From NCBI GenBank assembly GCA_024663395.1, contig JANFAH010000002.1, positions 1,240,001 to 1,304,000 on the forward strand: a stretch of DNA of 64,000 bases, in the 5' to 3' direction. Position 1 is the stretch's first letter. Each line of letters starts with the position of its first letter. Below are positions 42,830 through 53,230 of this stretch, one piece after another. Below the pieces are notes generated by a model. It did no database searches, had not been told where the DNA came from, and worked only from the letters and a program-made list of their open reading frames with translations. A program made the translations under genes and the position numbers. Source of the DNA: Pisolithus tinctorius (lineage: Eukaryota; Basidiomycota; Agaricomycetes; Boletales; Pisolithaceae).

Positions 42830-44397
42830 ATGCCTACAGTTACTGAGCACCAGGAACTCCTAGACATCCTTCAACAAGCCAGGGAACACTTTGGTCTGCT
42901 ACAGTACTTAGATATATTACATGTAGCATTGCAGGAGGCTGAAGCTACTGACTCTGATGACTCAAGTGAAAGCCTACCCCAATCTGACAACACCATGACA
43001 ACCCAATCTTCTGTTCCTTCCTCCCCATCTTCTGGTGCTGCAACTTCTGATGCCTCATCCTCATCCTCTGGCTTGATGGAGCAGTTGTTATTCAGTACTG
43101 CTGCTTTCTCTGGCTTCCAGGATGCTATTGCTGCACTCCAGGATGAAGTTGAAAAAACATGTGTTCTCAACAATTGACCAAGGCCAAGCCACTCTCCCCA
43201 GCTCCACCTCCTTGATGAGTGGAAAATTGACCACCCTCACCTCTTTCAGTGCAAACTCAGAGTCCCTCCAGCTGTTTTTTCTGCTATAGTGGACAAGATT
43301 GAGACCCACCATATCTTCCACAACTCCAATAACCCCCAGTTCCCTGTCCCCATACAATTGGCAATTTTCCTTAATGCTGCTGGGCATTATGGAAATGCTG
43401 CCACCTCCCAGGATATGGCAGAGTGGGCTGGTGTATCTGTTGGGACTGTCCACAACTGCTACAAGAGGGTGATGGTTGCCATTCTGCACCATCATGATGA
43501 GGTGATTCACCTTAACCCTGAGGAACCACAGGACAGGAGGGAAAAGGACAGGGCAAAGAGGTATGTGGAGGAGAGAACATGTCCTCAGTGGAAGGGGGGA
43601 TTTTTGTGTGTGGATGGAACACCCTTCAATCTATTTCAGAAGCCTGGGTTGCATGGGGAGGGATTTTTTGACAGGAAATCCAATTATTCACTTTCCAACC
43701 AGGTGAGCACTCACAATTTGGTGATTACATGTATTCACTCACCTGCATTTAAGATCATCATCTTCCCCCACAATCTTTGCATTGTGGATTATGTCATGGG
43801 TGTTCCTGGTAGCCTCCATGATGCCAGTGCCTTCCAACACACTCAATGTGCCTGGCCACCTGAAAGGTTTTTTGGTGAGAATGAATGGCTCTGGACTGAC
43901 TCTGCATATGGATGCCAGAAGTGGCGTATTGTTCCATTCAAAAGACCTGCTTCAGGTCAGTTGACTAGGGTGCAGAAGACATTCAATTATCATCTGTCTA
44001 AAGTATGTAACAGCTCTTTTTATATATTTAGTCCATGCTCATCTGTCATGGCAAGATATGTGTTTGATCTGAACATCTTTATGGTTCCCTTAAAGGGTGC
44101 TTCCAATCCCTGTGAGAGCTTCAAATCCAAATACAGACTCCAGAAGACTTGGAGTATTGTAATGCATGGGTGTGAAGTTGTCTGGTTCTCCATAACATGA
44201 TCATTGAAATTGAGGAGGACCTTGGTTTGGCATCATCAGCTGAAGAGTTTGCTGGGGCATTTCCTCCCTCTGATGAGGATGAGGAAGGTGAGGATGCAGG
44301 TGAGGATGCAGGTGGTCAGGGAAACTACATTGGATCAGAGGAGCAAATATTTAGGGATGCACTTCTTATCAAGTTACTCCAGCACTTAGAGGTGTAA
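42830..44397 (+). pseudogene. PIF/Harbinger DDE transposase
   Basis: Catalyses excision and insertion at 3-bp targets. N-terminal MPTVTEHQELLDILQQ and a Ser-rich linker, then LLDEWKIDHPHLFQCKL, an HTH-like WAGVSVGTVHNCYKRV, and the catalytic core CVDGTPFNLFQKPG (first D), GVPGSLHDASAF (second D), DSAYGCQKWRIVPFKRP, and after a 53-nt intron (44003-44055, GTATGT...GCAAG) SEHLYGSLKGCFQSL with the catalytic E. It ends LHNMIIEIEEDLGL and an acidic tail. In-frame stops are at 43175, 44065, 44113 and 44173; all are TGA where Arg is expected, consistent with CGA to TGA. The catalytic residues remain. Confidence 0.9.
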
Positions 44398-44499
44398 CAC
44401 ATTCTTGAGTATGTAAATATATTTTATTTTTACTTTACTTTGTTCTGAGCAAGTATGACACAGACAACACCAAATTCATTCATATTTTAGTATATACCA

Positions 44500-44640
44500 T
44501 GGTGTACATTGTATATACTGGGGGGGAGGGGATGAAGGGTGGGGGGGGAAGGGAATTGTATACTGGGGGGGGAGGGAATGCTATTGTATACTGGGGGGGG
44601 GGAATGGGTTTGTATACAGGGGGGGGAATGCTAGCATACT
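44500..44640. repeat. G-rich tandem repeat between the convergent Harbinger genes
   Basis: Several units of roughly TTGTATACTGGGGGGGG plus a short GAATG-type spacer, with G runs of 7-9. It could form G-quadruplexes on the plus strand. It lies exactly between the 3' ends of the two Harbinger genes. Confidence 0.8.
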
Positions 44641-45375
44641 AGATGATTAAAAGGAAATGACCATGTACTGTATTCAGAGGGTGAGGTGAACATTCTGACT
44701 ATCAGACAAAGTACCTTGGTCCTCACCACCTGCAATGCCTTTCTGCAATGTGAGATTCTGAATGTGCAGCTGCTCCAGCTGAACTGCAAGCTTCATCTTC
44801 TCGACCTCCTGAGCTGCCATTGCTTGCTTGTGTGCATGCAGCTCACATTGCATTTGCAACTGGTGCTCATGATCCTCCATGTGAGCCGACTTCCTCTCCT
44901 TCACCTTCCAGTAGTTGAAGTCCATGTGGGAGTGCTTGTGCTCCAACCAATCTTGCTATGCCTGTTGAAATTGTTGAATGAACAACATCAACATTGAAGC
45001 AAGGCTCACTGAGAGTCAGTTGGCAGGGGCCTCATGCCCATGCTTATGGGATGCCTTGGATGATGACAGCTTGCAGTTGCTATTGTCAGACAGTGCAGTG
45101 GAAGATGAAGACATACAAAGCCCTGAAAAAATATTTGAAGATGATATGTCTGAGTCAGATGACTCATCCATGTTTGGAGTGGAAGCCGACCTGGGTTTCA
45201 GAAGAGGGGAGTTGTGCTCAAGAGATGGGTGCATTGGCTGAATTCTTGGGTGGTGGGACATGAAGGGGATGGGGTTGTTGTTCAGACTGATGGGATCCCC
45301 CTTGTCAGTGATGAGAGGGGGGGGAGATGGAACACCAAGCGATGGATGATTAATTCCAAACAGTGGGGGTGACAG

Positions 45376-45962
45376 TGTTAAATCCGGGTCTTTACCGGTC
45401 CAAGGCCGGTCTGGAGTCCGGTCGGGGGTTAGAGGGTAACACGAGGTATCAAGGGTTTTGGACTATTGGACTTAGTGACTGATGATGCAGCGCTATTCCC
45501 TTGTGTGGGCCATAGTCCGGTCAAGGAGCAGAAAACAGATGAACAGGGAGGCCGGGTTGAGACGGGAACTAAGTTGATTTCAGACTGAGGCTAGAACAGA
45601 TTATCCTATGGCTTAAATACTAGAAGTAACCTAAGTGTAACATAGCACCAGAGACCGGTCTGTGCCAGTACAGCGATGATTGGTAAACAGATTGGTAAGT
45701 AGTGTTACAAAGAATCTTATCAAGCAAAGAGTATGAACAAGGGATTACCGGGAACTGGGACAGGACATGTGGCTGGGCCGGATGTTACACTGGCCCAGTA
45801 CAAATTGAGGGGACAACTCGACTGGGCACTGCCTTGCAGTGCCACATGAGCTAACACGTTTCTGGGTCAAGGGGTTAAGGCCAGTACCGGGGTAAGGGTT
45901 GGACAGGACTGGTCGAGACCGGCACAGAGCTGGTCTAGGGTGGTCTAGACACGGTCATGACA
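45376..45962 (-). repeat. Solo LTR of the Gypsy-1 family
   Basis: 587 bp with ends TGTTAAATCC and GGTCATGACA and a perfect 5-bp duplication GACAG (45371-45375, 45963-45967). It keeps many CG dinucleotides where the Gypsy-1 LTRs have TG or CA, so it is younger than the element that surrounds it. It arises from recombination between the two LTRs of a full element. Confidence 0.95.
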
Positions 45963-46547
45963 GACAGCAGAGCAAACAATGAAAGATCCCCCCTGTCAGA
46001 GACAAAAGGGGGGACAGATGGAATGCTGAGTTGATTTCCGAAGAGGGGGGGCGAAGGGATAGTGAGTGATGGTCATTCATATCCAAATGGGGGGGTGACA
46101 TGCGATGACAAATCTGAGGGAGGAGATGGGACAGCAGGTGACAACTGTTGATCAAACAAGGGGAACAACGACAATTGCAAAATGGCAGATGAAGGTGATG
46201 GGACAGGAGACTTGCCAATGTAGTCTACAGCCATTGCTGGAGAATTGTCTGTAAAGATTAAGTTAGAACTGCTCTCCCCTATTTCACCCTCTTCTAATTC
46301 CAATGGTACTGGAGAGCTGGGTCCAGGGAGGCCATCTGAAATGGCATGAGGGTTCAACTGCAATTTGAAGAGTCCGACTGCACAAGTGGCAAAATTCTGG
46401 CCACTATCAGCACCACTCCACATGCTGTTGTATGCAGGGTTCATGTACCACCAGCCATGCAGGTCTCCCCACCATGGGAATTCCTTCTGAATACTGTCTG
46501 GAAGCAACCAGTGCACTGATAGCAAGTGATAAAGGTGTGGCAATGTA

Positions 46548-48131
46548 CAGTGACTTCCAAAATTGATTCAATGTTTGCACATTTTGGGTTGTTTGTTGAA
46601 TTTATCAAGAACAAAGACAAATAAGACCAAAGTGTAAGTTGATGACATAATCCATTTGCACAGGACTATCCATTAAAAAAAGAATTATGTAATTTCAGTT
46701 GGTATCCATAAAGGTATATACAATTTAAATTGCCATGTCATTGAATCAATTTTGGAAGTGTGTATCAGACCTCCCTTGGCTTTTATCACTGCTTGGACCC
46801 TTCTAGGCATACTTTCAATTAAATTCTGACACACTCCTGGGTCTATATTATTCCACACCACTGTCACTCTCTCCCAACCTCCCAAACTCCTTTTGGCTGT
46901 GTTGAATACTTGTTGAGCTCCTGTTTGATGTGATTCCAGAGGTGTTCAATGGAGTTCATATCTAGAGACTGTGGAGGCCAGTCTAGAGCATTGATATTGT
47001 TGTCCTCCAACCACTTCTTGGCCTTTTCGGAGGTATGTTTTTGGTCATTGTCCTGTTGAAAGATAACATCCTTCAAAGGAACTCCAGAATCTCCCAAGCT
47101 AGGAAGCAACTGGCTCTCCAAAGTGTCCACATATTTGTTGGCATCCATCCTCCCTTCAATCTCTGCAAGGTGGCCAACATCCCCCCAGCCCATACACCCC
47201 CATACCATAATGTTTCCTCCTCCATGCTTGACTGTTCCCTGTAACTCTCTCTCAATAAGCCCCTCTCTGGCCTGTTTCCACACCCAAACCTTCCAATCTG
47301 ACCCAATCCTGTTGATTTTGGTCTCATCTGACCAGATAACCCTTCTCCAGTCCTCCACAGTCCATTCTTTGTATTTCAGAGCAAAGGCTAATTGCTTCTT
47401 CCTGTGAATTATAGAAAGGAGTGGTTTTTTCTTCTTTGTTACAGCCTTGAATGAATGTTTTCTGAGGACCCTTCTGACTGTTTGTGAGGAAATTGGATTG
47501 GAGATTATGGAATTGATGTTCTTTGTAACCTCAACAGCATTGCTGGCCTTGCTGTGGTGATTTGTGTCATAATAGCATGCTGAGAGGTGGATGAAAGCTT
47601 AGCAGGATGTCCAGAAGAAGGTGCTCGTTGATCAGGAAGAAGGTTCTTAAGCACCCTGGAGACTGTAGGCTGGCTGATACCCAGCCTGGAGGCAATAGTG
47701 TCAGTAGAATGACCATTACAGGCCAGAGAAATGATGTTTGCCTTCTGAGCAGAGGAGATGGGGCACATAGTATAGTTAGGAAGCATTGACAATGTAGACA
47801 GTGGTTGAATAGCTTGAACTGAAATGGTTGCTAAGGTACAATAACCATAGCAACCATCTTTGATGATTTTTGAAATTGTTTTGTGTGAGATTGGTTGGAT
47901 TCTGATGGATCCAATACATAGTTACAAAATTGATTCAATGACATGGTGATTTAAATCAAGTATATTGCCATGGATACTGATTCAAATTACATAATATTGT
48001 TTTTGATGGATAGCCCTGTGCAAATGGTTTATGTCATCAACTTACACTTTGGTCTTATTTGTCTTTGTTCCTGATCAATTCAACAAACAACCCAAAATGT
48101 GCAAACATTGAATCAATTTTGGAAGTCACTG
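46548..48131 (-). mobile_element. Tc1/mariner element nested in the Harbinger second gene
   Basis: 1584 bp with ~125-bp terminal inverted repeats starting CAGTGACTTCCAAAATTGAT, and TA on both sides (46546-46547, 48132-48133). The two repeats differ at only a handful of sites. It contains one broken transposase gene on the minus strand. Confidence 0.94.
46685..47792 (-). pseudogene. Tc1/mariner DD34E transposase
   Basis: N-terminal HTH region SAQKANIISLACNGHSTDTI and GISQPTVSRVLKNLLPDQ, then the catalytic core with VIWSDETKINRIGSDW (first D), VIFQQDNDQKHTSEKAKKW (second D) and SLDMNSIEHLWNHIKQEL (E). There are 34 residues between the second D and the E, the Tc1 pattern. The C-terminus is VTVVWNNIDPGVCQNLI and MPRRVQAVIKAKGGL. 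Three different frames are needed: changes occur between about 47505 and 47360 and again near 46870. Non-functional. Confidence 0.92.
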
Positions 48132-48717
48132 TACCTATAATATTTTTTGTGCTTGTGTTGCTCACAAGATCATCATAAGTCCAACTGGCACCTGTCTGCC
48201 CAAGCAACGCAATATATTTCCGATATTTCTGCTTCAAGCTGCAAACTCTGTAAGTGAAAACAGAAAAATAAAGGGGGGGGGAGGGGAGAAACATACACAT
48301 CAAGATGACTTTGAATCAGACCAGCAAATATACCTGGGTTGTCCTGAGCAAGGGCAATGGATCTTGACAGACTCATTGCCTGCTGAAAAAATTGCCTTTG
48401 CAATCTCCACATATATGTCATTCTTCCTGTGGTGCAACTGCTGCTTACTCCTACCTTCCTCCTGAGCATCCTGTGTAGAATCAGACTTTTCCCACTGAAT
48501 CTGAATATTTGGTGGATTGTGATGATGGGAGACCAGGGGAGCCTGGCCCAGTTGCTGAGGCCATTGCTATGTCAAGTGAGAGTGAGAAGTGAGTGGTTCA
48601 CTTACAAAACTTGGCTGAAGTTCAATTGGAGTTTCAATCTCCAGGTTCTCAGCCAGAAACTCACCAAAAAACATGTGAGAAACATGTGAACCTCCTCAGA
48701 CTTTGAGCAGCCCTAGT

Positions 48718-50411
48718 GAAGGCCTGCTTGAGTTTATTGAGAGACTGGTGGCACTCCTCAGAAAAATTCCAGGGAGCACCTTTGCATGTCAACTGGGTTA
48801 GAGGTACCACTATGTCTGAGTAGTTAAAAATGAACTGGTGATAGAAATTGGCAAAGCCCAGGAAGGACTGAATGTCCTTTACCTTCCAGGGCTCAGTCCA
48901 GTCACAGATAGCTTTGACTTTTTCTGAGGACATGGTAAGGCCAGCTGGGGACAAGTGGTAACCCAAATACTCCACAGAGTCTGAGTGGAACTCACACTTC
49001 TCTGGTTTGGCATACAGGCCATGCAACTGGAGCTGGCAAAGAACTGCCTGGATGTGCTGCTTGTGTGATGACTCATCTCCAGAGTAGATTAAGATGTCAT
49101 CAAGGTAGATGACAATGCAGACATCTAGCATATCTGCAAAGATTGAATTGACAGACCACTGGAAGGCAGCTGGGGAATTGGTAAGACTGAAAGGCATCAC
49201 CAACCACTCATAAGACCCATAGCACATTCTAAAGGCCATTTTCCACTCATCACCAGGTGCAATCCAGACAAGGTGGTATGCATGCCTTAAGTCGATCTTA
49301 GTGTAGATTTTGGCATGACTACACAAGTCAAGTAGATCAGATATTAGTGGTAGGGGATACTGGTCTTCCTTGGTGAGCTTGTTAAGGCCCCAGAAGTCAA
49401 CACATAACCAGAGTGAACTGTCCTTCATTTTTATGAAGAGGACCAGTGCAGTGTAGGGGGAAGAGGTGGGCCAGATGAAACTGGTAGTCAGGTTTTCATT
49501 GATGAAGGCCTGGAGAGCTTGCAGCTCAACTGGGGATAGCAAGTAGATGGTTCCAACAGGTGGTGTAGTACCCTCTTCCAATTTGATATTAAGGTCATAC
49601 TCCTGGTGTGGGGGGAGAGTAGAAGCCTTGGCTTTGCTAACAATGTCAGCAAGGTCATGGTAATCCTTTGGTACACCAGCCAGGTCTGGTGGAGGGCTGG
49701 TAGAGGTAGACTGGGCCAGGTCCAGTGGGCATAGGTGAAGTTGGAATTGGGTAGATCCTTCTAGTTTGCAAGTGCATACATATGCAGCTGCATTGATCAG
49801 GGCAATAGGGGGAGCTTTCAGGGGGGTGTGAACTGGTGGGTCAACAGATGGTACAGATGGCACAGGCCTGGGGTTGGGTTTGTCAGGTAGACTGGGTTTG
49901 GGAAGACCAGTTAAGACTGGTGTGGCAGGGGGTGTTGACAGGGTTGGCATTCCTCCTGTAGATGTCTGGAAAGTTAGACTGCTCAATACCCAATCAATCA
50001 ACAGATTGTAGCAGGTGAGCCAGTCATGTCCAAGGACTATCTTACATTCAGAATCCAATGGGGCTAGAAACAGGGTTACCAGGGTGACATTGCCAGTCAC
50101 AAATTGAACTGAAAGATCTACTGCTTGGGTGATAACAAAACTTGACAACCCATAAAAGAGCCAGAGTTGGATAGGGGACACAGGATAAGGGGCAAAAGAG
50201 TGTTGATTAACAAAATCTTTATCTATGAAGCTATGTGTGGAACTGGAGTCCACTAGAGTACGAAACTGGGGTAAACTGTGACTGACAATAGAGACATGGG
50301 GGGTTAATGAATTTGGATTGGAAAGAGTGGACACATTGAGATGAGCCTCTGTGGGTGCACAGCTGGAGTCAATGCAGCTTTCAGTCTGTGTGGAGCCCTG
50401 AGAGCTGCTAC
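48718..50411 (-). pseudogene. Gypsy-1 pol, N-terminal part: protease and reverse transcriptase
   Basis: Protease region FRTLVDSSSTHSFIDKDFV, in which the usual DSG active-site triad reads DSS. Reverse transcriptase blocks are LSPVELQALQAFINENL, SSPYTALVLFIKMKDSSL, KIYTKIDLRHAYHLV, WLVMPFSLTNSPAAFQ and CIVIYLDDILIYSGD (YLDD catalytic motif), then YLGYHLSPAGLTMS, FLGFANFYHQFI and KGAPWNFSEECHQSLNKLK. The real frame ends at the Harbinger insertion after KQAFT; the last residues before the stop are Harbinger sequence. Expressed as Gag-Pol by a minus-one shift at 50415-50421. Confidence 0.92.
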
Positions 50412-51577
50412 CTATTTTTTTGCCTTGGGGGCAGAGCCCAGGGTTGAGGCCAGTGCTGCCTCAGAGGTGGCCACAGCACAAGCTTTGGCTTTCCTGGCTT
50501 TCTTGGGACACTTATCTGCAAAATGTCCAGTGCCCCCACAGAACATGCAGAGGTTGTTGTCTCTATGGCATTTGTGCTCCTCTGGTGTCAACTTGCTGTC
50601 CTTGCCCAACTTGCTTGGGTCCGGCTTGGGTGTGTTAGAGCTGGTCTGACCGGTTGAGGCAGGCTTGGACAAGGGCTGGCTACCAGAGTTGCCATTTCCA
50701 GAATTATTGCTGGTCTTGGACTTCTCTTGACTGGGCTTGGGCTGGTTGTTGTGACCAGGGTTGGGAGTCAACTTGCTACCAGAGGATGACCCCTGGTGCT
50801 TACTGGACTGCTGAATCTCCTCTTTGTGTTCCCAGTAGCACACATCAATCTCCTGAGCTCGGTGTTGAAGCTCATGCAGGGTTCTTGGTTTGCCAACCTG
50901 GCAGACCTTGTCTTTGATACAGTCAGGGAGACTGGTGTAGAAAAAGTGGTGCAGGGTGGCATCACTGTATCACCAGACTTGAGAGGCAAGCTGGTTGAAC
51001 TTGACTATGTACTTATTGACCCAGTGATTGTCTTTCATCTGGAGATGGTCCAGCTGGCTTTCAGCATCAGCCACCAGGTCATGAGGTCCAAAGGTGGTCT
51101 GAAGTTTGATGATGAACTCTTTCCAAGAGTCCATCCAATAGGGCCAGTCCTCTGGGTCTTCAGTCCCAAGCAGGTCCAGTTCAAACCACTTGAGATCCTC
51201 TGGGAGGGGTTCTTAATCAGGTCATCTCCTGGCCTGCTGTCACCAGGACCATCATCACCAGGGTCATTTCCACTGGGATTGAAGTCATCTGGTTCATCCA
51301 GGTCTGGTTCATTGTCTGGATCATTAGTGGGTGTGGGAGGTCAATTAGGAATGGGAGTAGTGGATTTATGGGCTGAGAAGCCCCTGAAGTTGTTGACTTC
51401 ACCAGGTGACCTTCTGGCTGTCCCTAAGGACACCAGGGCAGCAGTGTGGCACAAGTTGACTGCTGAGGTGGAATCTGGGTTGGTGGTAGCATGTGCCTGT
51501 GCTGCTTGAGTTCTGGTTTGGGTAGGCATGCCAAGAGAATATTGTTGAGACTTGGACAGAAAGGTGGTGACCCACAC
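50412..51577 (-). pseudogene. Gypsy-1 Gag
   Basis: N-terminal part with AALVSLGTARRSPGEVNNFR, a middle capsid region read in pieces (SWKEF, FGPHDLV, LDHLQMKDN, QLASQVWGYSD, FFYTSLPDCIKDKVCQVGKP), and a basic Ser/Asn/Pro-rich tail ending in the zinc knuckle CMFCGGTGHFADKC (CCHC). Several frame changes and stops. It has the same layout as Gypsy-2 Gag (53265-54625). Confidence 0.85.
50415..50421 (-). promoter_or_regulatory. Minus-one frameshift site A AAA AAA in Gypsy-1
   Basis: On the coding strand the end of gag reads GCA AAA AAA TAG and pol continues in the minus-one frame. Gypsy-2 has the same arrangement at 54616-54622. Confidence 0.7.
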
Positions 51578-51584
51578 AAGTGTG

Positions 51585-51594
51585 AGTCTGAAAT
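51585..51594 (-). promoter_or_regulatory. Self-primer binding site of Gypsy-1
   Basis: Just after the 5' LTR the element strand reads GTATTTCAGACTC. ATTTCAGACT is the exact reverse complement of AGTCTGAAAT in the LTR (plus-strand 51797-51806), about 33 nt downstream of a TATA-like box, i.e. at the likely RNA 5' end. No TGG tRNA-type site is present. Confidence 0.65.
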
Positions 51595-51596
51595 AC

Positions 51597-52182
51597 TGTT
51601 AAGTCTGGGTCTTTACCAGTCCAAGGCCAGTCCAGAGTCCAGTCAGGGGTCAGGGGGTAGTATGAGGTACTAAGAGGTTTGGACTATTGGACTTAGTGAC
51701 TGATGGTACAGTGCTATTCCCTTGCATGGGCTGTAGTCTGGTTGAGAGGCAGAAGACAGAGAAAAGGGAGACTGGGTTAAGATGAGAACTAGGTTGATTT
51801 CAGACTGAGGCTAAAACAGATTATCCTATGGCCTAAATACTAGAAGTAACCTAAGTGTAATGTAGCACTGGAGACTGGTCTGCACCAATACAGTGATGAT
51901 TGGTAAACACATTGGTAAGTAGTGTTACAAATAATATTATCAAGCAAAGACTATGAACAAAGGATTACCAGGAACCAGGGCAGGGCTTGTGGCTGGGCTG
52001 GGTATTACACTGGCCCAGTACCAACTGAGTGAACAACTTGACTGGGCACTGCCTTGCAGTGCCTCATGAGCTAACACATTTCTGGGTCTGAGGGTGAAGG
52101 CTTGAACTGGGGCAAGGGTTGGATGGGACTGGTCAAGACCAGTGTAGAGCCAGTCTAGGGTGGTCGAGGCATGGTCATGACA
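51597..52182 (-). repeat. 5' LTR of Gypsy-1
   Basis: 586 bp with plus-strand ends TGTTAAGTCT and GGTCATGACA; a TATA-like TATTTA (minus strand, 51834-51839) precedes the proposed start site. Outer flank ACAGG matches the left side of the element. Confidence 0.93.
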
Positions 52183-52401
52183 ACAGGGTGATGTGGTTGT
52201 CCTTGGGGCCTGACCATTCCATCTCATGCACAGGCGATTTTTATGGCTTCCACACAGATGTGGTGCCAAGTATCCAATGAATACCTGGGGATCATTGTCT
52301 GACATGTCCCCATCACCCATGTCCCTCAAATTATCTAGTCCATCAACTCTGATTACCTCAAAATAATCACTTAGAGCTAGTTCAGTAATGAAGTCCCACA
52401 A
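52183..52401 (-). pseudogene. Cys-rich hypothetical protein gene, 5' part (split by Gypsy-1)
   Basis: Reads LWDFITELALSDYFEVIRVD, NDPQVFIGYLAPHLCGSHKN and RWNGQAPRTTTSPC up to the Gypsy-1 junction. Keeping one copy of the ACAGG duplication, the frame runs straight into PPCHNTC at 38685. The upstream exon or start is not seen; a possible acceptor lies near 52400. Confidence 0.55.
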
Positions 52402-52590
52402 TGAATCCAGGTGAAAAAACCCAAAAAAAGTCCCAGGCCTTCATGACATAAGCATACAGAGTTCAATCAGAGCCACAATTTAGGAGGAGAGCATCTGGTG
52501 TATGGCTGAGATGCTGTGCTAGAGGCAGGGTTATGCATCAAAGCTCCACTTGTACAGCATCTACTCTTGCTTCTCCCTCCATTCATTGCC

Positions 52591-52699
52591 ATGCCCCCTT
52601 GTAAAGCAGTGAAATGGTCTGACCACAAGGGTAAATCTCGTAGTTTGTGGTCCCTGGATGGCCACTCGATGCAAGTGTTGTGGTCAGATGTCATAGCCA
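52591..52699 (+). pseudogene. Start of an unknown gene cut by Gypsy-2
   Basis: A plus-strand frame begins MPPCKAVKWSDHKGKSRSLW and runs through HSMQVLWSDVIA into the Gypsy-2 LTR at 52700. Its continuation was not found. The protein is not recognised. Confidence 0.35.
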
Positions 52700-53228
52700 T
52701 GTCTTGACCCCGGCTGGACTCGGCCTCACACTCACTTAGTCTGGCCTCGGCCTCACCTGTTCACTATCCCCAGATGTCCTAGCACGGTGAACACTGCTTT
52801 GCAGTGTCTGTCATTTCGGTTAAGCCCCATCCCTGGTCCTGTCCACGGTCCTATCCCCAGTCCACCTGTCCCAGTCTCCATTACCTTAGTCATACAATAG
52901 TAATCCTTGCCTTACCAACCCCCTTAGCAATCCTTTGTGAGACCGGCATTACCAGTCTCTGTACTATAGTTGTTTCTAGTATATAAACTCATAGGTACTC
53001 GGCCTGTACTCCTTAGTCTGAAATCAACTAAGTTACCTCTGATAAACTCCATCTTGGCCTCAGACTCAGATTGGGACCCATGCAAGGGAATAGCACTGTA
53101 CTCTCAGTCGCTAAGTCCAACCAGTCCAATCTTCTGTACTCTCGTCTCCCCTCTTGATCCTGACCCTTCAGCCTCATGCCCACTTCGGTCTCCAGTCCAG
53201 ACTCAACCCGGACATCCCATACTTGACA
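52700..53228 (+). repeat. 5' LTR of Gypsy-2
   Basis: Starts TGTCTTGACC and ends CATACTTGACA. It shares with the Gypsy-1 LTR the segments AGTCTGAAATCAAC, CATGCAAGGGAATAGC and CACTGC..TTGCAGTG in the same order, but is otherwise diverged. Confidence 0.85.
52980..53024 (+). promoter_or_regulatory. Gypsy-2 LTR core promoter and likely RNA start
   Basis: TATATAAA at 52980-52987 is followed 35 nt later by AGTCTGAAAT (53015-53024). The latter is the reverse complement of the primer site at 53231-53240, which fixes the likely 5' end of the RNA. Confidence 0.65.
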
Positions 53229-53230
53229 GT

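Larger units (their letters stand above)
44674..48469 (-). pseudogene. PIF/Harbinger second gene (MYB/SANT-like), interrupted twice
   Basis: Harbinger elements carry a second protein with a MYB/SANT-like DNA-binding region that helps the transposase reach its ends. Here the minus strand gives NDIYVEIAKAIFSAGNESVK, then after an intron KQKYRKYIALLGQTGASWTY, NTSTKNIIG and, across the Tc1 insertion (46548-48131), LPHLYHLLSVHWLLPDS, GWWYMNPAYNSMWSGADSG and LELEEGEIGESSS. Across the solo LTR (45376-45962) it continues LFALLSPPLFGINHPSLG and NPIPFMSHHPRIQ, and ends with a Gln-rich coiled coil (QMQCELHAHKQAMAAQ...). Both junctions restore the frame when one target copy is kept. A few stops are present, including TGA after PPFGYE. 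MYB/SANT assignment is by position and pattern. Confidence 0.65.
42584..48714 (+). mobile_element. PIF/Harbinger element nested in Gypsy-1 pol
   Basis: Terminal inverted repeats AGGGCTGCTCAAAGT at both ends, then more degenerate, and a 3-bp target duplication AGT (42581-42583, 48715-48717). Removal rejoins the Gypsy-1 frame as ...KQAFTT/APVLT. It holds a plus-strand DDE transposase and a minus-strand second gene, tail to tail. The second gene is itself interrupted by a Tc1/mariner element and a solo Gypsy LTR. Without these the element is about 3.95 kb. Confidence 0.92.
38686..52182 (-). mobile_element. Gypsy-1, chromodomain Ty3/gypsy retrotransposon with nested insertions
   Basis: LTRs of 574 bp (left) and 586 bp (right) are flanked by the 5-bp duplication ACAGG (38681-38685 and 52183-52187). 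On the minus strand the order is 5' LTR, self-primer site, Gag with a CCHC knuckle, an A7 frameshift site, protease, reverse transcriptase, RNase H, integrase, chromodomain, an antisense extra gene, polypurine tract, 3' LTR. A Harbinger element (42584-48714) splits pol between the reverse transcriptase and RNase H. CpG depletion and frameshifts show it is old. Without insertions it would be about 7.4 kb. Confidence 0.93.

Noticed and set aside
43988..44200. C-terminal part of the long open Harbinger frame (after HLSKV)
   Set aside because: It runs through an intron into a wrong frame; the true frame, with SEHLYGSLKG, starts after the acceptor at 44055.
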